Assembly: GCF_016899955.1 (NCBI RefSeq)
Contig: NZ_JACJJL010000014.1
Location: 43,910-107,909, forward strand
From: Marseilla massiliensis
GTDB lineage: Bacteria; Bacteroidota; Bacteroidia; Bacteroidales; Bacteroidaceae
Direction of reading: 5' to 3'
Length of the DNA stretch: 64,000 bases
Shown here: positions 8,830 through 17,717 of the stretch, in pieces
Layout of the letters: each line of letters opens with the position of its first letter
Numbering within the stretch: the first letter of the stretch is position 1
Program-made: the position numbers and the translations under genes
The notes under the pieces: model-generated
Database searches by the model: none
Seen by the model: only the letters and a program-made list of their open reading frames with translations
What the model was told of the DNA's origin: nothing

Positions 8830-9978
8830 CTATTGCTTGCTAATATCCGTAAAAGTAACCACTCTGTTGAAATCTACCTCGTCGAATAGCTCGTCTGTGG
8901 CTCCCATGCCCCTTACGCTGATGCGTGAGGCAGCCACGCCGTAACGCTTGACAAGCGCGTCCTTGACAGCATTTGCACGTGCTTCAGAGAGCTTCTGGTT
9001 CAGTTCCTTGCTGCCTTCCGGCGAAGCATATCCCTTGATAAGTATCCTTGCGTCCTTGTGGTTCTTCATATATGTAGCCACCATCGACACACTTGCGTAT
9101 TGTGCGGCATCGATATTGCTCTTTCCCTGGCGGAAAATGACAGTAGGCTGGAGAACGTTCTCGTCTTTCTTCACAACCACCGTAGGCTTCTGCTGCTTGG
9201 CTGCTGCGAGCTGAGCCTGCAGGTCTGCTATGGTGTTGCGGTCGTTGGCGATGACGCCTTCCTTCTCTTCATTGGCGGCGCGCAACCTGTTTATCCTGTC
9301 GTTCAGACCGTCAATCTCAGCCTGGTCGCGCAATTCTGCAATCTTGAAATTATGTGTCCCGTTGCTGTTGGCAAACTTGTAGTTCACTCCAACGAGCACT
9401 CCCAAGGCAGAACGGTCTACATTGAACTGTGTCTTCATGCCGTTATCAAGCGCATAAGTGATGTTCGGCTCAATGTAAACCTGCCAGTCCTTGCGTGCAC
9501 CGAGGTTGAAGGCGAAGTCCAATCCCAGCTTTGAGGTGAACGCATTGCGCTCGTAAACGTCGGCACTCTCTGTGCTGAAGACGTGGCCCCAGCCCAGTCC
9601 ATAGACACCGATTACCTCAAACAAGCGCGGCTCGCCGGTGTAACCGCCAAACCAATTGCTGAAGTTTGTGGTTCCCAACAACGACACATTGGTGCCCTTG
9701 ACAAACGTACCGAGCGGGCGCTGCATGCTCGCTTTATTGTTGAAATAAGCCTCGCCTTCGATTGCAAAACCAAATACCGGCGTAAAATAGCGCCCTATGC
9801 GCAAACCGGCCGAAGGGTTGAGGTTCTTGAATATGGCCGTGTGTGTGGTCTTAGCGTTTAGACCTGTGTTGACTCCCAAATACCAATTGTCAAAAAACTT
9901 GCTGTCTTCGACTGTCTGAGCAGATGTAGTTTGTGCAGTCAATGCGACTGCAGCAAACATTAATAATAACTTTTTCAT
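8830..9978 (-). CDS. OmpA-family outer membrane protein
   Basis: 382 residues. Signal peptide MKKLLLMFAAVALTAQTTSAQ, an N-terminal beta-barrel of about 200 residues, a short coiled-coil-like linker (LNDRINRLRAANEEKEGVIAN) and a C-terminal OmpA peptidoglycan-binding domain from about residue 270 (QGKSNIDAAQYASV, LIKGYASPEGSKELNQKLSE, VSVRG-like MGATDE). It anchors the outer membrane to peptidoglycan non-covalently. Monocistronic; the terminator is clear, while the promoter is uncertain (a TAATATTG variant near 10029-10036). Confidence 0.9.
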   Translation of the reverse strand: MKKLLLMFAAVALTAQTTSAQTVEDSKFFDNWYLGVNTGLNAKTTHTAIFKNLNPSAGLRIGRYFTPVFGFAIEGEAYFNNKASMQRPLGTFVKGTNVSLLGTTNFSNWFGGYTGEPRLFEVIGVYGLGWGHVFSTESADVYERNAFTSKLGLDFAFNLGARKDWQVYIEPNITYALDNGMKTQFNVDRSALGVLVGVNYKFANSNGTHNFKIAELRDQAEIDGLNDRINRLRAANEEKEGVIANDRNTIADLQAQLAAAKQQKPTVVVKKDENVLQPTVIFRQGKSNIDAAQYASVSMVATYMKNHKDARILIKGYASPEGSKELNQKLSEARANAVKDALVKRYGVAASRISVRGMGATDELFDEVDFNRVVTFTDISKQ

Positions 9979-10163
9979 ACCTATAATTTTTATCTATTAA
10001 TGCAGGGTATTGTATCCCTTGCCACATGCAATATTAGTTTAAAAAGTCGATTGCGCCAAATGTTTAGGCCCCAAAAAATCCGTTTTAAGACAAATACCAC
10101 CATTTAGAACTATTTATAAGCTATATCGATGGTTGGCTATTCGGCCCTTTCGGATTTTTATTG

Positions 10164-10171
10164 TAACTTTG
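10164..10171 (+). promoter_or_regulatory. Promoter of cobUTSC, giving a leaderless mRNA
   Basis: TAACTTTG ends 8 bases before the ATG at 10180. Bacteroidales transcription begins a few bases past this box, so the mRNA would start at or next to the AUG. No room is left for a cobalamin riboswitch. Confidence 0.65.
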
Positions 10172-10179
10172 CCTACGCA

Positions 10180-10707
10180 ATGACTAAGATTATAATGATA
10201 ACCGGAGGGCAGCGTTCCGGCAAGAGCCGATATGCAGAAAGCCTGGCGCTGAGCCTCAGCCCGACGCCCGTTTACATGGCGACGGCGCACATCTGGGACG
10301 ACGAGTTCCGCCAGAGGGTGGCCAAACACAAGCAGAGGCGCGGCCAGGAATGGACCAACATTGAGGAAGAGAAGCACCTGAGCCGCCACGACCTCAGCGG
10401 CAGGGTGGCCGTGGTAGACTGCATCACGCTGTGGTGCACCAACTTCTTTTTCCGCCGCGACAGGGCCGAATGGGAGCAACCGTCGGTCGACGAGGCCCTG
10501 GGCGCCCTGAAAGACGAGTTTGACCGGCTCACGCGGCAAGACGCGACGTTTATCTTCGTGACCAACGAGATTGGCTGGGGCGGCGTGAGCGAGAACGCCA
10601 TACAGCGGCGTTTCACCGACCTGGAGGGCTGGATGAACCAGTATGTCGCGTCGAAAGCCGACGAAGTGGTGCTCATGGTGAGCGGCATACCTGTAAGGAT
10701 AAAATGA
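10180..10707 (+). CDS. cobU: Adenosylcobinamide kinase / adenosylcobinamide-phosphate guanylyltransferase
   Basis: 175 residues. It phosphorylates adenosylcobinamide and transfers GMP to it, first steps of nucleotide-loop assembly of cobalamin. The P-loop GGQRSGKS is at residues 9-16; TNIEEEKHLS, WCTNFFF, FVTNEIGWGG and WMNQYVASKADEVVLMVSG are family blocks. The ATG at 10180 is chosen because the frame extended upstream would include the promoter itself. First gene of cobU-cobT-cobS-cobC, all on one strand with gaps of 63, -26 and 23 bases. Confidence 0.93.
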   Translation: MTKIIMITGGQRSGKSRYAESLALSLSPTPVYMATAHIWDDEFRQRVAKHKQRRGQEWTNIEEEKHLSRHDLSGRVAVVDCITLWCTNFFFRRDRAEWEQPSVDEALGALKDEFDRLTRQDATFIFVTNEIGWGGVSENAIQRRFTDLEGWMNQYVASKADEVVLMVSGIPVRIK

Positions 10708-10770
10708 GAGCAAGGCGCGCCAAACAAGTTTGCGCGGCCGGCAAGTCAATGCAAAAAAACATATACAGAC

Positions 10771-11817
10771 ATGAGAAAGTTTAACATCGAGAGGCCTGAC
10801 AGGCGCATTGAAGACTCCATACGCCACAAGATTGACAACCTGAACAAGCCCAAAGGTTCGCTTGGCAGGCTGGAAAGCATTGCCATGCAGATATGCCTGA
10901 TAGAGCAAACGCTGCACCCCACACTGCACAAACCGCAACACATACTGCTCGGCGCCGACCATGGCATAGAGCGCGAAGGCGTGAGCGTGTCGCCGCGCGA
11001 GGTGACATGGCAGCAGATGGTCAACTTCACCAAGGGCGGCGGAGGCGTTAACATGTTTTGCAGGCAGCACGGGTTCAAACTGCACATTGTAGACATGGGC
11101 GTCGACCATGACCTCGGAGGATACCCCGCGATAACCGACAGGAAGATTGCCCGCGGCACGGCCGATTTCCTTTACGGCCCGGCCATGAGCTTGGAACAGA
11201 TGGACAAGGCTGTCGAAACCGGCGACGAACTGGCCGCGATGTGCCTTGACGAGGGCTCCGACATCATCTGCATAGGCGAGATGGGGATAGGCAACACTTC
11301 GGCATCGAGCGTATGGATGAGCGAGCTCGGGGGCGTTGCGCTCGACGAATGCATAGGGGCCGGGGCCGGACTCGACAGCCCCGGACTGGCGCACAAGCGC
11401 AAAGTGCTGGCCGAGGCCACCGGGCGCTACCACCGATGGAAACCCGACGCCGGCGTGACCGACTGCATTCGATACTTCGGAGGCTTCGAGATGGTTGCCG
11501 CCGTGGGGCTCATGCTCGGCGCCGCCGAACGCCGCCTGGTTGTGATGGTCGACGGATTCATAATGTCGGCCTGCGCCCTTGCCGCCACAAAACTGGTTCC
11601 GGAAGCCCGCGACTACATGATATTCGGGCACCAGGGCGACGAGAACGGCCATCGCAGGCTGCTGCAGCTGCTGCACGCCGAGCCCCTGCTGCAGCTCGGC
11701 ATGAGGCTCGGCGAAGGCACAGGGGCGCTCTGCGCTTTCCCGATAATAGACAGTGCGGTTAGAATGATGAACGAAATGAACGACTTTGAACATGCAAATA
11801 TCACTAAATACTTCTAA
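10771..11817 (+). CDS. cobT: Nicotinate-nucleotide-dimethylbenzimidazole phosphoribosyltransferase
   Basis: 348 residues, full family length. It makes alpha-ribazole phosphate from dimethylbenzimidazole and nicotinate mononucleotide. Diagnostic stretches: LNKPKGSLGRLE, LLGADHGIEREGVS, GEMGIGNTSASS, and the catalytic glutamate Glu315 in GEGTGA. It overlaps cobS by 26 bases, so the two are probably translationally coupled. Confidence 0.95.
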   Translation: MRKFNIERPDRRIEDSIRHKIDNLNKPKGSLGRLESIAMQICLIEQTLHPTLHKPQHILLGADHGIEREGVSVSPREVTWQQMVNFTKGGGGVNMFCRQHGFKLHIVDMGVDHDLGGYPAITDRKIARGTADFLYGPAMSLEQMDKAVETGDELAAMCLDEGSDIICIGEMGIGNTSASSVWMSELGGVALDECIGAGAGLDSPGLAHKRKVLAEATGRYHRWKPDAGVTDCIRYFGGFEMVAAVGLMLGAAERRLVVMVDGFIMSACALAATKLVPEARDYMIFGHQGDENGHRRLLQLLHAEPLLQLGMRLGEGTGALCAFPIIDSAVRMMNEMNDFEHANITKYF

Positions 11818-12589
11818 ATGGTACGACAACCTTTGGGCTGCCTTGATCTTCTTCACGCGCCTGCCGCTGTGGCGAATCCACCAGCCTCCGCGCCAGTGCT
11901 ACCGCGCCGTGGTTGAGTACTGGCCATTGGTGGGGTGGCTCACCGGCGGCATCACGGCTGCCGTCATATTCTTCGGTCACCATGCAATGCCGTATTCCGT
12001 GGCAATATTGCTGGCCGTGGCCATACGGCTGCTGCTTACAGGCGCGCTGCACGAAGACGGGTTGTGTGACTTTTTCGACGGTTTCGGCGGCGGAGGCACC
12101 GATCGCAACCGCATACTCGCCATAATGAAAGACTCGCGGACAGGCACTTACGGTGTGGTGGGCCTGGTGGTCTACGAACTGTTGCTTGTGGCCTCGCTCC
12201 TCTCATTGCCACCCATGGTGGCGGCGCTCACGGTATTCGCTGCCGACCCTTTTGCCAAGATGGTGGCCGGGCAGGTGATAATGATGATGCCTTACGCACG
12301 CACCGAAGAAGAGTCGAAGGCCAAGACCGTATACCGGCGCCCCGGCATCAAGGCCGGAGTGGGCATGGCCCTGCAGGGATTGCTGCCCATGGCGGCATTC
12401 ATCTACCTAACCAGGGGCTACACCGACTGGCAGTATGTCATATTCATGCCGTGCCTGGTGATGTACGCTCTCTACCTGCTTATATGGCACCGACTGCGCG
12501 GATACACCGGCGATTGCTGCGGGGCGATGTTCCTTCTCGTAGAACTGACGGTATACATCACCGTGAGCTGCTGCTACAGCCAATACTGA
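11792..12589 (+). CDS. cobS: Adenosylcobinamide-GDP ribazoletransferase (cobalamin synthase)
   Basis: 265 residues, integral membrane protein. It joins adenosylcobinamide-GDP to alpha-ribazole (phosphate). The metal-binding GALHEDGLCDFFDGFGGG block starts near residue 84; FFTRLP and the repeated hydrophobic segments are typical. ATG at 11792 is preferred over a TTG two codons upstream because MQISLN fits and ATG is stronger. The start lies inside the end of cobT. Confidence 0.93.
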   Translation: MQISLNTSKWYDNLWAALIFFTRLPLWRIHQPPRQCYRAVVEYWPLVGWLTGGITAAVIFFGHHAMPYSVAILLAVAIRLLLTGALHEDGLCDFFDGFGGGGTDRNRILAIMKDSRTGTYGVVGLVVYELLLVASLLSLPPMVAALTVFAADPFAKMVAGQVIMMMPYARTEEESKAKTVYRRPGIKAGVGMALQGLLPMAAFIYLTRGYTDWQYVIFMPCLVMYALYLLIWHRLRGYTGDCCGAMFLLVELTVYITVSCCYSQY

Positions 12590-12612
12590 ACAACATAACA
12601 TAGAACCGACAG

Positions 12613-13143
12613 ATGGAAGTGATACTAATCAGGCACACCCACGTGGGTGTGGAAAAAGGCACGTGCTACGGATGGACCGACGTGCCCGTGGCCGACACTT
12701 TTGAAGAAGAGGCCGCCGTGACAAAGGCCAACCTCGCAAGGTTTGAACCGTTCGACCGGGCATACTCGTCGCCGCTGACGCGCGCCACCAAACTGGCGGC
12801 TTACTGCGGCCACGCCGACGCCACCACCGACCCGCGCCTAAAGGAAATGAACATGGGCGAATGGGAGATGCAGAAGTTTGACGAGATAAAAGACGAAAAC
12901 CTGCAAAAATGGTATGATGACTACATGCACTTGGCACCGACCGGGGGCGAAAGCTTTCCTGAACTGTACAGCCGAGTGGCCGACTTCCTCGACGAACTGC
13001 GCCGCAAAGACTACAGCAGGGTGGCTGTGTTTGCACACGGCGGGGTGCTGATTTGCGCCGGCATCTACGGCGGACTGTTCCCTGCCGAAGGCTGCTTCGA
13101 GCATCTTGTAGACTGCGGCGGCATAGAGCGCATAGAGATTTAG
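12613..13143 (+). CDS. cobC: Alpha-ribazole phosphatase (histidine phosphatase family)
   Basis: 176 residues. It dephosphorylates alpha-ribazole-5'-phosphate or adenosylcobalamin-5'-phosphate. The phosphohistidine motif is RHTHV (Arg7-His8-Thr9, replacing RHG); the second basic set appears in YSSPLTRATK and the conserved FAHGG near residue 147 supplies the other histidine. The assignment from general histidine phosphatase to cobC rests on position as last gene of the cob operon. Confidence 0.87.
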   Translation: MEVILIRHTHVGVEKGTCYGWTDVPVADTFEEEAAVTKANLARFEPFDRAYSSPLTRATKLAAYCGHADATTDPRLKEMNMGEWEMQKFDEIKDENLQKWYDDYMHLAPTGGESFPELYSRVADFLDELRRKDYSRVAVFAHGGVLICAGIYGGLFPAEGCFEHLVDCGGIERIEI

Positions 13144-13208
13144 CCAAAGGGCACGGCCGGGTGAAGGCCGGGCTACAGCACTATCGATTTATTTACAAAA
13201 CGCCATGG

Positions 13209-13296
13209 CGAGGCAATACAGGCCGTTCGGCATTCCCGAACGGCCTGTATTGTTGGCCAAAACGGCACATATTGCACGCCCAAACGGCACAAATTG
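13209..13296. repeat. 4 x 22 bp intergenic element, copy 2
   Basis: Units start at 13209, 13231, 13253 and 13275. Units 1 and 2 form a perfect inverted repeat with 17-bp arms (CAATACAGGCCGTTCGG at 13214-13230 and its complement at 13236-13252) around 5 bases. Between the convergent cobC and aldo/keto reductase genes. Confidence 0.9.
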
Positions 13297-13779
13297 CGAC
13301 AGCAGACTGCTGTAGCGGGCCAACCAACTAAACCTCAACGGATTGCGCAACGTGGCAAACTCAGAGACAAATCATTACAAAACAATCGTCCGTGGCGGCT
13401 GCCGCGCATGGCTTTTCTATGGTCAAGAGCCTTGCAAATGGGCAGGATACGCCTCCGACCAGCAGCAGACAGGCTTGCAGGCGTCATAGGCCGGCTGCAC
13501 TACGATGGTCCGCGAAAAGCATTTACGCCACATTCCAGACGCGGAAAAGGCCGCAATATGCGGCATAGTTGGGCAGACCAAAGCCGTCAAACGGCGGGGC
13601 ATTGCCCTGTCGGATTGGGGCTGTGAAGAGGCACCACCATAATTTTCCAACACGAAAGACCAACTGAAGACATCGACGAAACATGTAGACCTACTGCTGT
13701 CCACGGCCGCCAAGCCTGACAATGGCCCGACCGCCCACGGCTGAGACTGTGCATCCGGCCGACTAACCAACGCCACACC
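13297..13779. other. Gene-free stretch after cobC
   Basis: About 480 bases with no credible ORF, promoter or terminator. Unlike most convergent gaps in this window it shows no U-tailed hairpin. Confidence 0.5.
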
Positions 13780-15171
13780 TCATGGCTCATCCCGCCGCAG
13801 CCTCTCTACAAACCTGTCGACAGACTGCATCTGCGACGGTATGTCGATGCCCTGCGGGCATTTAGAGGCACACCGGCCGCAGCCGATGCAATGGGCGGCC
13901 TGGCGTAGGCGGGGCACACTGCGGTCGTAGCCAATGAGGAAAGCGCGGCGTGCCTGCCCATATCCGTCGTGCCGGCTGCTCTCGGGCAGCATCCCGTTGT
14001 TGACGCATTTGTTGTAATGCAGGAATATAGCCGGTATGTCTATGCCGTAAGGACAGGGCATGCAATACTTGCAATCGGTGCATGGTATGTAACGGTTTCC
14101 GGCCATCCGCACCGCAACATCCTCTAAAAAGCCCTGCTCTTCTACCGATAGCGGCTCGAGAGGCGAACAGGTAGACAGATTGTCTTTTAGGTGTTCCATG
14201 TATGTCATGCCGCTCAATACGGTCAGGACGCCCGGCAGCGAACCTGCAAAGCGCATTGCCCACGAAGCGGCGGTGTGCCCGGGGCGCTTTTGTTTCATGT
14301 CGGCCAGCACGTTCTGGTCTACATTTGCCAGCCTGCCCCCGAGCAAAGGTTCCATCACAAAGACCGGTATGTTGCGCCGGGCCAGCTCGCCATACAAATA
14401 CTCAGCGTTGGCGTTGTCGCCCAAAGCAGCCTGCCAGTCGGAGTTGTATGCCGCCGCATGCCGCCAGTCTACATAGTTTAGCTGTATCTGAACAAAGTCC
14501 CAATGAATGGTGTCGTGCATGTCCAACACCCGTTTGAACACGTCGATATCGCCGTGAAACGACCACCCGAGATGTCGGATGCGCCCATGCTCGCGCTCTG
14601 CCAGCAGAAAGTCGAGCATGCCGTTGGCCACAAAGCGCCGTTCGAACATGTCCATGCCCCCGCCACCAATGGCGTGCAAAAGGTAATGGTCGATGTAGTC
14701 AACCTGCAGGTCGGCAAGAGAACGGCGGTACATTGCCGTCATGTTCTCTGGCGAAAGGTCGTCAGAGGCAGACATCTTGGTGGCCACGAGATAGCTGTCG
14801 CGCGGATGGCGCTTCAACGCAATGCCCGTTACCCGCTCCGACCACCCCTGGCAATAGATGGGAGCCGTGTCGAAATAGTTGACGCCATGCCCCATGGCAT
14901 AGTCCACAAGGCGGTTTACAGTGTCTTGGTCTATGGGGCAACCGTCGGCCGAAGGCTCGGCAGCGGGCGGCCACCTCATGCATCCATATCCCAAAACTGA
15001 TACAGCCCGTCCGGTCTTTGGGTCTGTCCGGCAAGTCATAGGGCCGTGGCCAGGCCTGTCGCCATCACCCTTCCGCACACACGAGGGGGCTCCTGCCAAT
15101 ACCCCCGCCAACCCCAGCTGCTTCAGGAACGTGCGACGTGAAATGCGCCCATTTGTCTCGATGTTTGTCAT
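13780..15171 (-). CDS. Tat-exported aldo/keto reductase with two C-terminal 4Fe-4S motifs
   Basis: 463 residues. N-terminal twin-arginine signal (SRRTFLKQLGLAGVLAG) followed by Cys of a possible lipobox (GAPSC). The body is an aldo/keto reductase barrel (YFDTAPIYCQGWSE, YIDHYLLHAIGGGGMD). The tail has a ferredoxin-like pair: CTDCKYCMPCP at residue 364 and CIGCGRCASKCP at residue 428. Family members of this type are common in Bacteroidales, substrate unknown; the Fe-S tail suggests electrons are passed to or from NAD(P)H-linked carbonyl chemistry. It lies 12 bases downstream of an AraC regulator, so the two form an operon. Confidence 0.87.
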   Translation of the reverse strand: MTNIETNGRISRRTFLKQLGLAGVLAGAPSCVRKGDGDRPGHGPMTCRTDPKTGRAVSVLGYGCMRWPPAAEPSADGCPIDQDTVNRLVDYAMGHGVNYFDTAPIYCQGWSERVTGIALKRHPRDSYLVATKMSASDDLSPENMTAMYRRSLADLQVDYIDHYLLHAIGGGGMDMFERRFVANGMLDFLLAEREHGRIRHLGWSFHGDIDVFKRVLDMHDTIHWDFVQIQLNYVDWRHAAAYNSDWQAALGDNANAEYLYGELARRNIPVFVMEPLLGGRLANVDQNVLADMKQKRPGHTAASWAMRFAGSLPGVLTVLSGMTYMEHLKDNLSTCSPLEPLSVEEQGFLEDVAVRMAGNRYIPCTDCKYCMPCPYGIDIPAIFLHYNKCVNNGMLPESSRHDGYGQARRAFLIGYDRSVPRLRQAAHCIGCGRCASKCPQGIDIPSQMQSVDRFVERLRRDEP

Positions 15172-15183
15172 AGCCGTATGTTT

Positions 15184-16092
15184 TCATGTAAGTTTCCTGT
15201 ATTCCGAAGGCGTTATACCGGTCTTCCTCTTGAACAGCCGGTTGAAGTGCTGCGGGTATTCAAAGCCCAACCTATATGCCACCTCGCTCACCGACAACTG
15301 CGTGTTGGCCAGCAACACCTTGGCGCAATCAACCAAATAAGCATGAATGTGCTGCTTGGTGTTCATCCCCGTCTGGCTTCTCAACAGGTCGCTGAGGTAA
15401 TGGGGCGACATGTTGAGTTCGCTGGCGACGGCGCTGACGGACAGGAACTCGCCACGACGCTCGTCGAGATGCTGCCGAAACATGCGCTGCACACGCACCA
15501 GTATGTCGGGTTCGGCGTTGCTGCGCATACGGAACTGGCGGTCGTAGAAACGCTCGGCATAGCAGAACAGCACGTCGAGCTGCGCAACTATGATGTCCTG
15601 CGTGTGCCGGTCTACGCCTTGCAGGTATTCGCCTTCAATGCCATCCATGATGCCTTCCACCGTTTTCCGCTCACTGTCAGAGATGTGCAACGCCTCGTCC
15701 ACTTCGTAAGAGAAATACCTCAAGCGAAGTATCTTTTCACCCAACGGATATTTCCGCACGAAGTCGGGATGGAATGCCAGCAGCCACCCCCACCTGCCGG
15801 AGTTGGCGGTATGTTCGTCCCAACAGTGCATCTGGCCCGGGGCAAAGAAGTTGATTGCCCCACTGGAAAAGTCGTAGCTGCGCCACCCGTAACGTGCATT
15901 GCAGGTTGTGCCGTCCTTTATCGCTACAGAATAAAGGTTCAACCGTACAGGTTTGCCTACCGGGACGTAATCCCTGACATCCGACAGTCGGCATGTGCAG
16001 AACAGGGGATGCCGCGCCTGAGGGCAACCAAACAGGTCGGCATATTCTCCGACGGTGTTTACCGTAATTATATCGTCGCTTTTTGCTTGCAT
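15184..16092 (-). CDS. AraC-family transcriptional regulator
   Basis: 302 residues. N-terminal cupin-like sensing domain (INFFAPGQMHCWDEH) and C-terminal double helix-turn-helix from about residue 195 (LSVSAVASELNMSPHYLSDL, then VSEVAYRLGFEYPQHFNRLF and RKTGITPSEYRK). Probably controls itself and the adjacent Fe-S aldo/keto reductase. Ligand unknown. Confidence 0.9.
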   Translation of the reverse strand: MQAKSDDIITVNTVGEYADLFGCPQARHPLFCTCRLSDVRDYVPVGKPVRLNLYSVAIKDGTTCNARYGWRSYDFSSGAINFFAPGQMHCWDEHTANSGRWGWLLAFHPDFVRKYPLGEKILRLRYFSYEVDEALHISDSERKTVEGIMDGIEGEYLQGVDRHTQDIIVAQLDVLFCYAERFYDRQFRMRSNAEPDILVRVQRMFRQHLDERRGEFLSVSAVASELNMSPHYLSDLLRSQTGMNTKQHIHAYLVDCAKVLLANTQLSVSEVAYRLGFEYPQHFNRLFKRKTGITPSEYRKLT

Positions 16093-16162
16093 GATGTTTC
16101 ACGTTTTAAAACATGGCGGCAGCAACGCCCACACTATACGGGCGTGAAACTGTAAGCCTGTG

Positions 16163-16170
16163 CAAATGTA
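16163..16170 (-). promoter_or_regulatory. Promoter of the AraC/Fe-S reductase operon
   Basis: TACATTTG on the minus strand matches TAnnTTTG, about 70 bases upstream of the AraC start. Confidence 0.65.
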
Positions 16171-16438
16171 ATTCAATTTCGGCTGCAGCCCATTAACCAA
16201 AAAAGAAAAAATGTTATACGAATCGGAACACTGCATTTATGATTGCGAACGCATACGCATTCAGGCCAAGTCGAACCCAGCCTGCGCAGCAAGAATGTGG
16301 CGTGGCTGGCCCACCCCGCCACTTTCCGCAACGCAGGCTATGCCGTTGAACCGGATCACATACAGTGTGGCATCCTATCGGAAACGCTTTGCGGTGAGGG
16401 GGAAAATAAGCTTCGGGAAACAATACAAAACGACATGG

Positions 16439-16526
16439 TTGCGAAACACTGGCCGTTTGGCAACGCAAAACTGGCCGTTTGGCAATGCAAGACAGGCCAT
16501 ACTGCATTGCGAAACAGCCCATTCGG
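16439..16526. repeat. 4 x 22 bp intergenic element, copy 3
   Basis: Units start at 16439, 16461, 16483 and 16505. The first two share CTGGCCGTTTGG exactly; the last two are AAGACAGGCCATACTG and GAAACAGCCCATTCGG. Lies upstream of the AraC gene and downstream of korC. The rest of 16171-17001 shows no gene. Confidence 0.9.
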
Positions 16527-17001
16527 CACCATCGACGGCATGGTGCCGGCAAGCCACTATGGCTCAGCCGGTTGCGCCACAAGGCCGATAAGGAAACAAC
16601 ATTTACAGAAACATCCGCCATCACCGTGGCATGGAGGTTGCGGGGCGGCACCTATACAACGGCTGCTACGCCAAGAATAATGCCCGCCGCCCGGACGTTA
16701 AACGCCCGAACGGCTTGGCGGAGACGGCCGACGGGGGTGGGATGGCATGGGCTGGCTGCCGCACCAACGGCAATGGCAAGACGGGGAAAACCAGGCAAAC
16801 ACACCATACCACAATAAGCCCACAGACCGCTGGGTGGCTGTCTGAATATTTATATCAAGCCATTCAAATGCTCAATGCCTGCACGCGGCATCTTCCCTGC
16901 CGGTTCATCTCGACGCAAGCCGCCACACCAAAGCCAAATACTGCAACCAATTCGCACGCCTATCGGGTGTGACCACGGTGGGCGCAAACCACCGTATTGG
17001 G

Positions 17002-17044
17002 AAAAAAATACGGCCGCAAGCGCTTCAATGAGCACTTGCGGCCG
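17002..17044 (-). terminator. Terminator of the ffh-kor operon
   Basis: Perfect 10-bp arms CGGCCGCAAG and CTTGCGGCCG (17011-17020 and 17035-17044), followed on the minus strand by a run of Ts (complement of the A run at 17002-17008). Confidence 0.9.
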
Positions 17045-17126
17045 CGGTATTGTGCATTAAATCAATGCCGGCAAGCAACCATGCAACAGTCTGTGCAGGC
17101 TGCATGACAGCCATATTGAGTCATCG

Positions 17127-17669
17127 TCACATCTGCTTTATAATCTTGCCACCCTCTTCGAGAGCCTGCATGTTAAGCGGAATGAGACCGTGGTGACGCT
17201 CGGGCAGAGTCTTCTTCAGGGCCTTCTCTATGCCATCGTTGCTGATGATGGGGCACACCTTTAGGAATCCGCCCAACACAATCATGTTGAATATCTTGGC
17301 ATTCTTCATCTCGGCAGCCTTGTCCATGGCGTCAATCCTGTACACGGTGATGTCTTTCCGCGTCGGCGGATTGATGATGCCATAACCGTCGTATATCAGT
17401 ATTCCACCGGGCTTCAGCTTCGGTTCAAACTTCTCGAGCGACGGTTGGTTGAGCACAATGGCAACATCGTAAGTGCTCAATATAGGCGATGAAATCTTGT
17501 CGTCGCTCACAATGACCGTCACATTGGCTGTGCCACCGCGCTGCTCCGGACCGTATGCCGGCATCCACGTAACCTCCTTGTCCTCCATCAGGCCCGAATA
17601 AGCAAGGATTTTACCCATCGACAGCACGCCCTGTCCGCCAAAGCCCGATATTATAATCTCTTTCTTCAT
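17127..17669 (-). CDS. korC: 2-oxoacid:ferredoxin oxidoreductase, gamma subunit
   Basis: 180 residues. The catalytic-gamma fold begins IIISGFGGQGVLSMGKILAYSG and contains MPAYGPEQRGG, both hallmarks of the family. With KorA and KorB it oxidatively decarboxylates a 2-oxoacid (2-oxoglutarate most likely, by analogy to Bacteroidales four-subunit enzymes) with CoA and ferredoxin. Last gene of the operon; a terminator follows 80 bases downstream. Confidence 0.9.
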   Translation of the reverse strand: MKKEIIISGFGGQGVLSMGKILAYSGLMEDKEVTWMPAYGPEQRGGTANVTVIVSDDKISSPILSTYDVAIVLNQPSLEKFEPKLKPGGILIYDGYGIINPPTRKDITVYRIDAMDKAAEMKNAKIFNMIVLGGFLKVCPIISNDGIEKALKKTLPERHHGLIPLNMQALEEGGKIIKQM

Positions 17670-17717
17670 AATAAGTCTGCTTTAAAAAACATTGATAATA
17701 GTTAGGAGCAAACACCA

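Noticed and set aside
9979..10179. Cobalamin riboswitch upstream of cobU
   Set aside because: No B12-box-like sequence is visible and the promoter sits directly on the start codon.
10114..11856. A 580-codon open frame on the minus strand
   Set aside because: It is antisense to cobU and cobT, whose motifs are unmistakable; long antisense frames are expected with the strong third-position G/C bias here. The same holds for 5867-7342 (opposite the GH2 gene) and 46768-48417 (opposite the pectate-lyase-like gene).
13209..13252. Long perfect hairpin as the cobC terminator
   Set aside because: No T run follows on either strand, and it is part of the four-unit element that also occurs between divergent genes.
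13209..13296. Repeat element as a CRISPR array
   Set aside because: The units are contiguous with no unique spacers, there are only four, and no cas genes are present.
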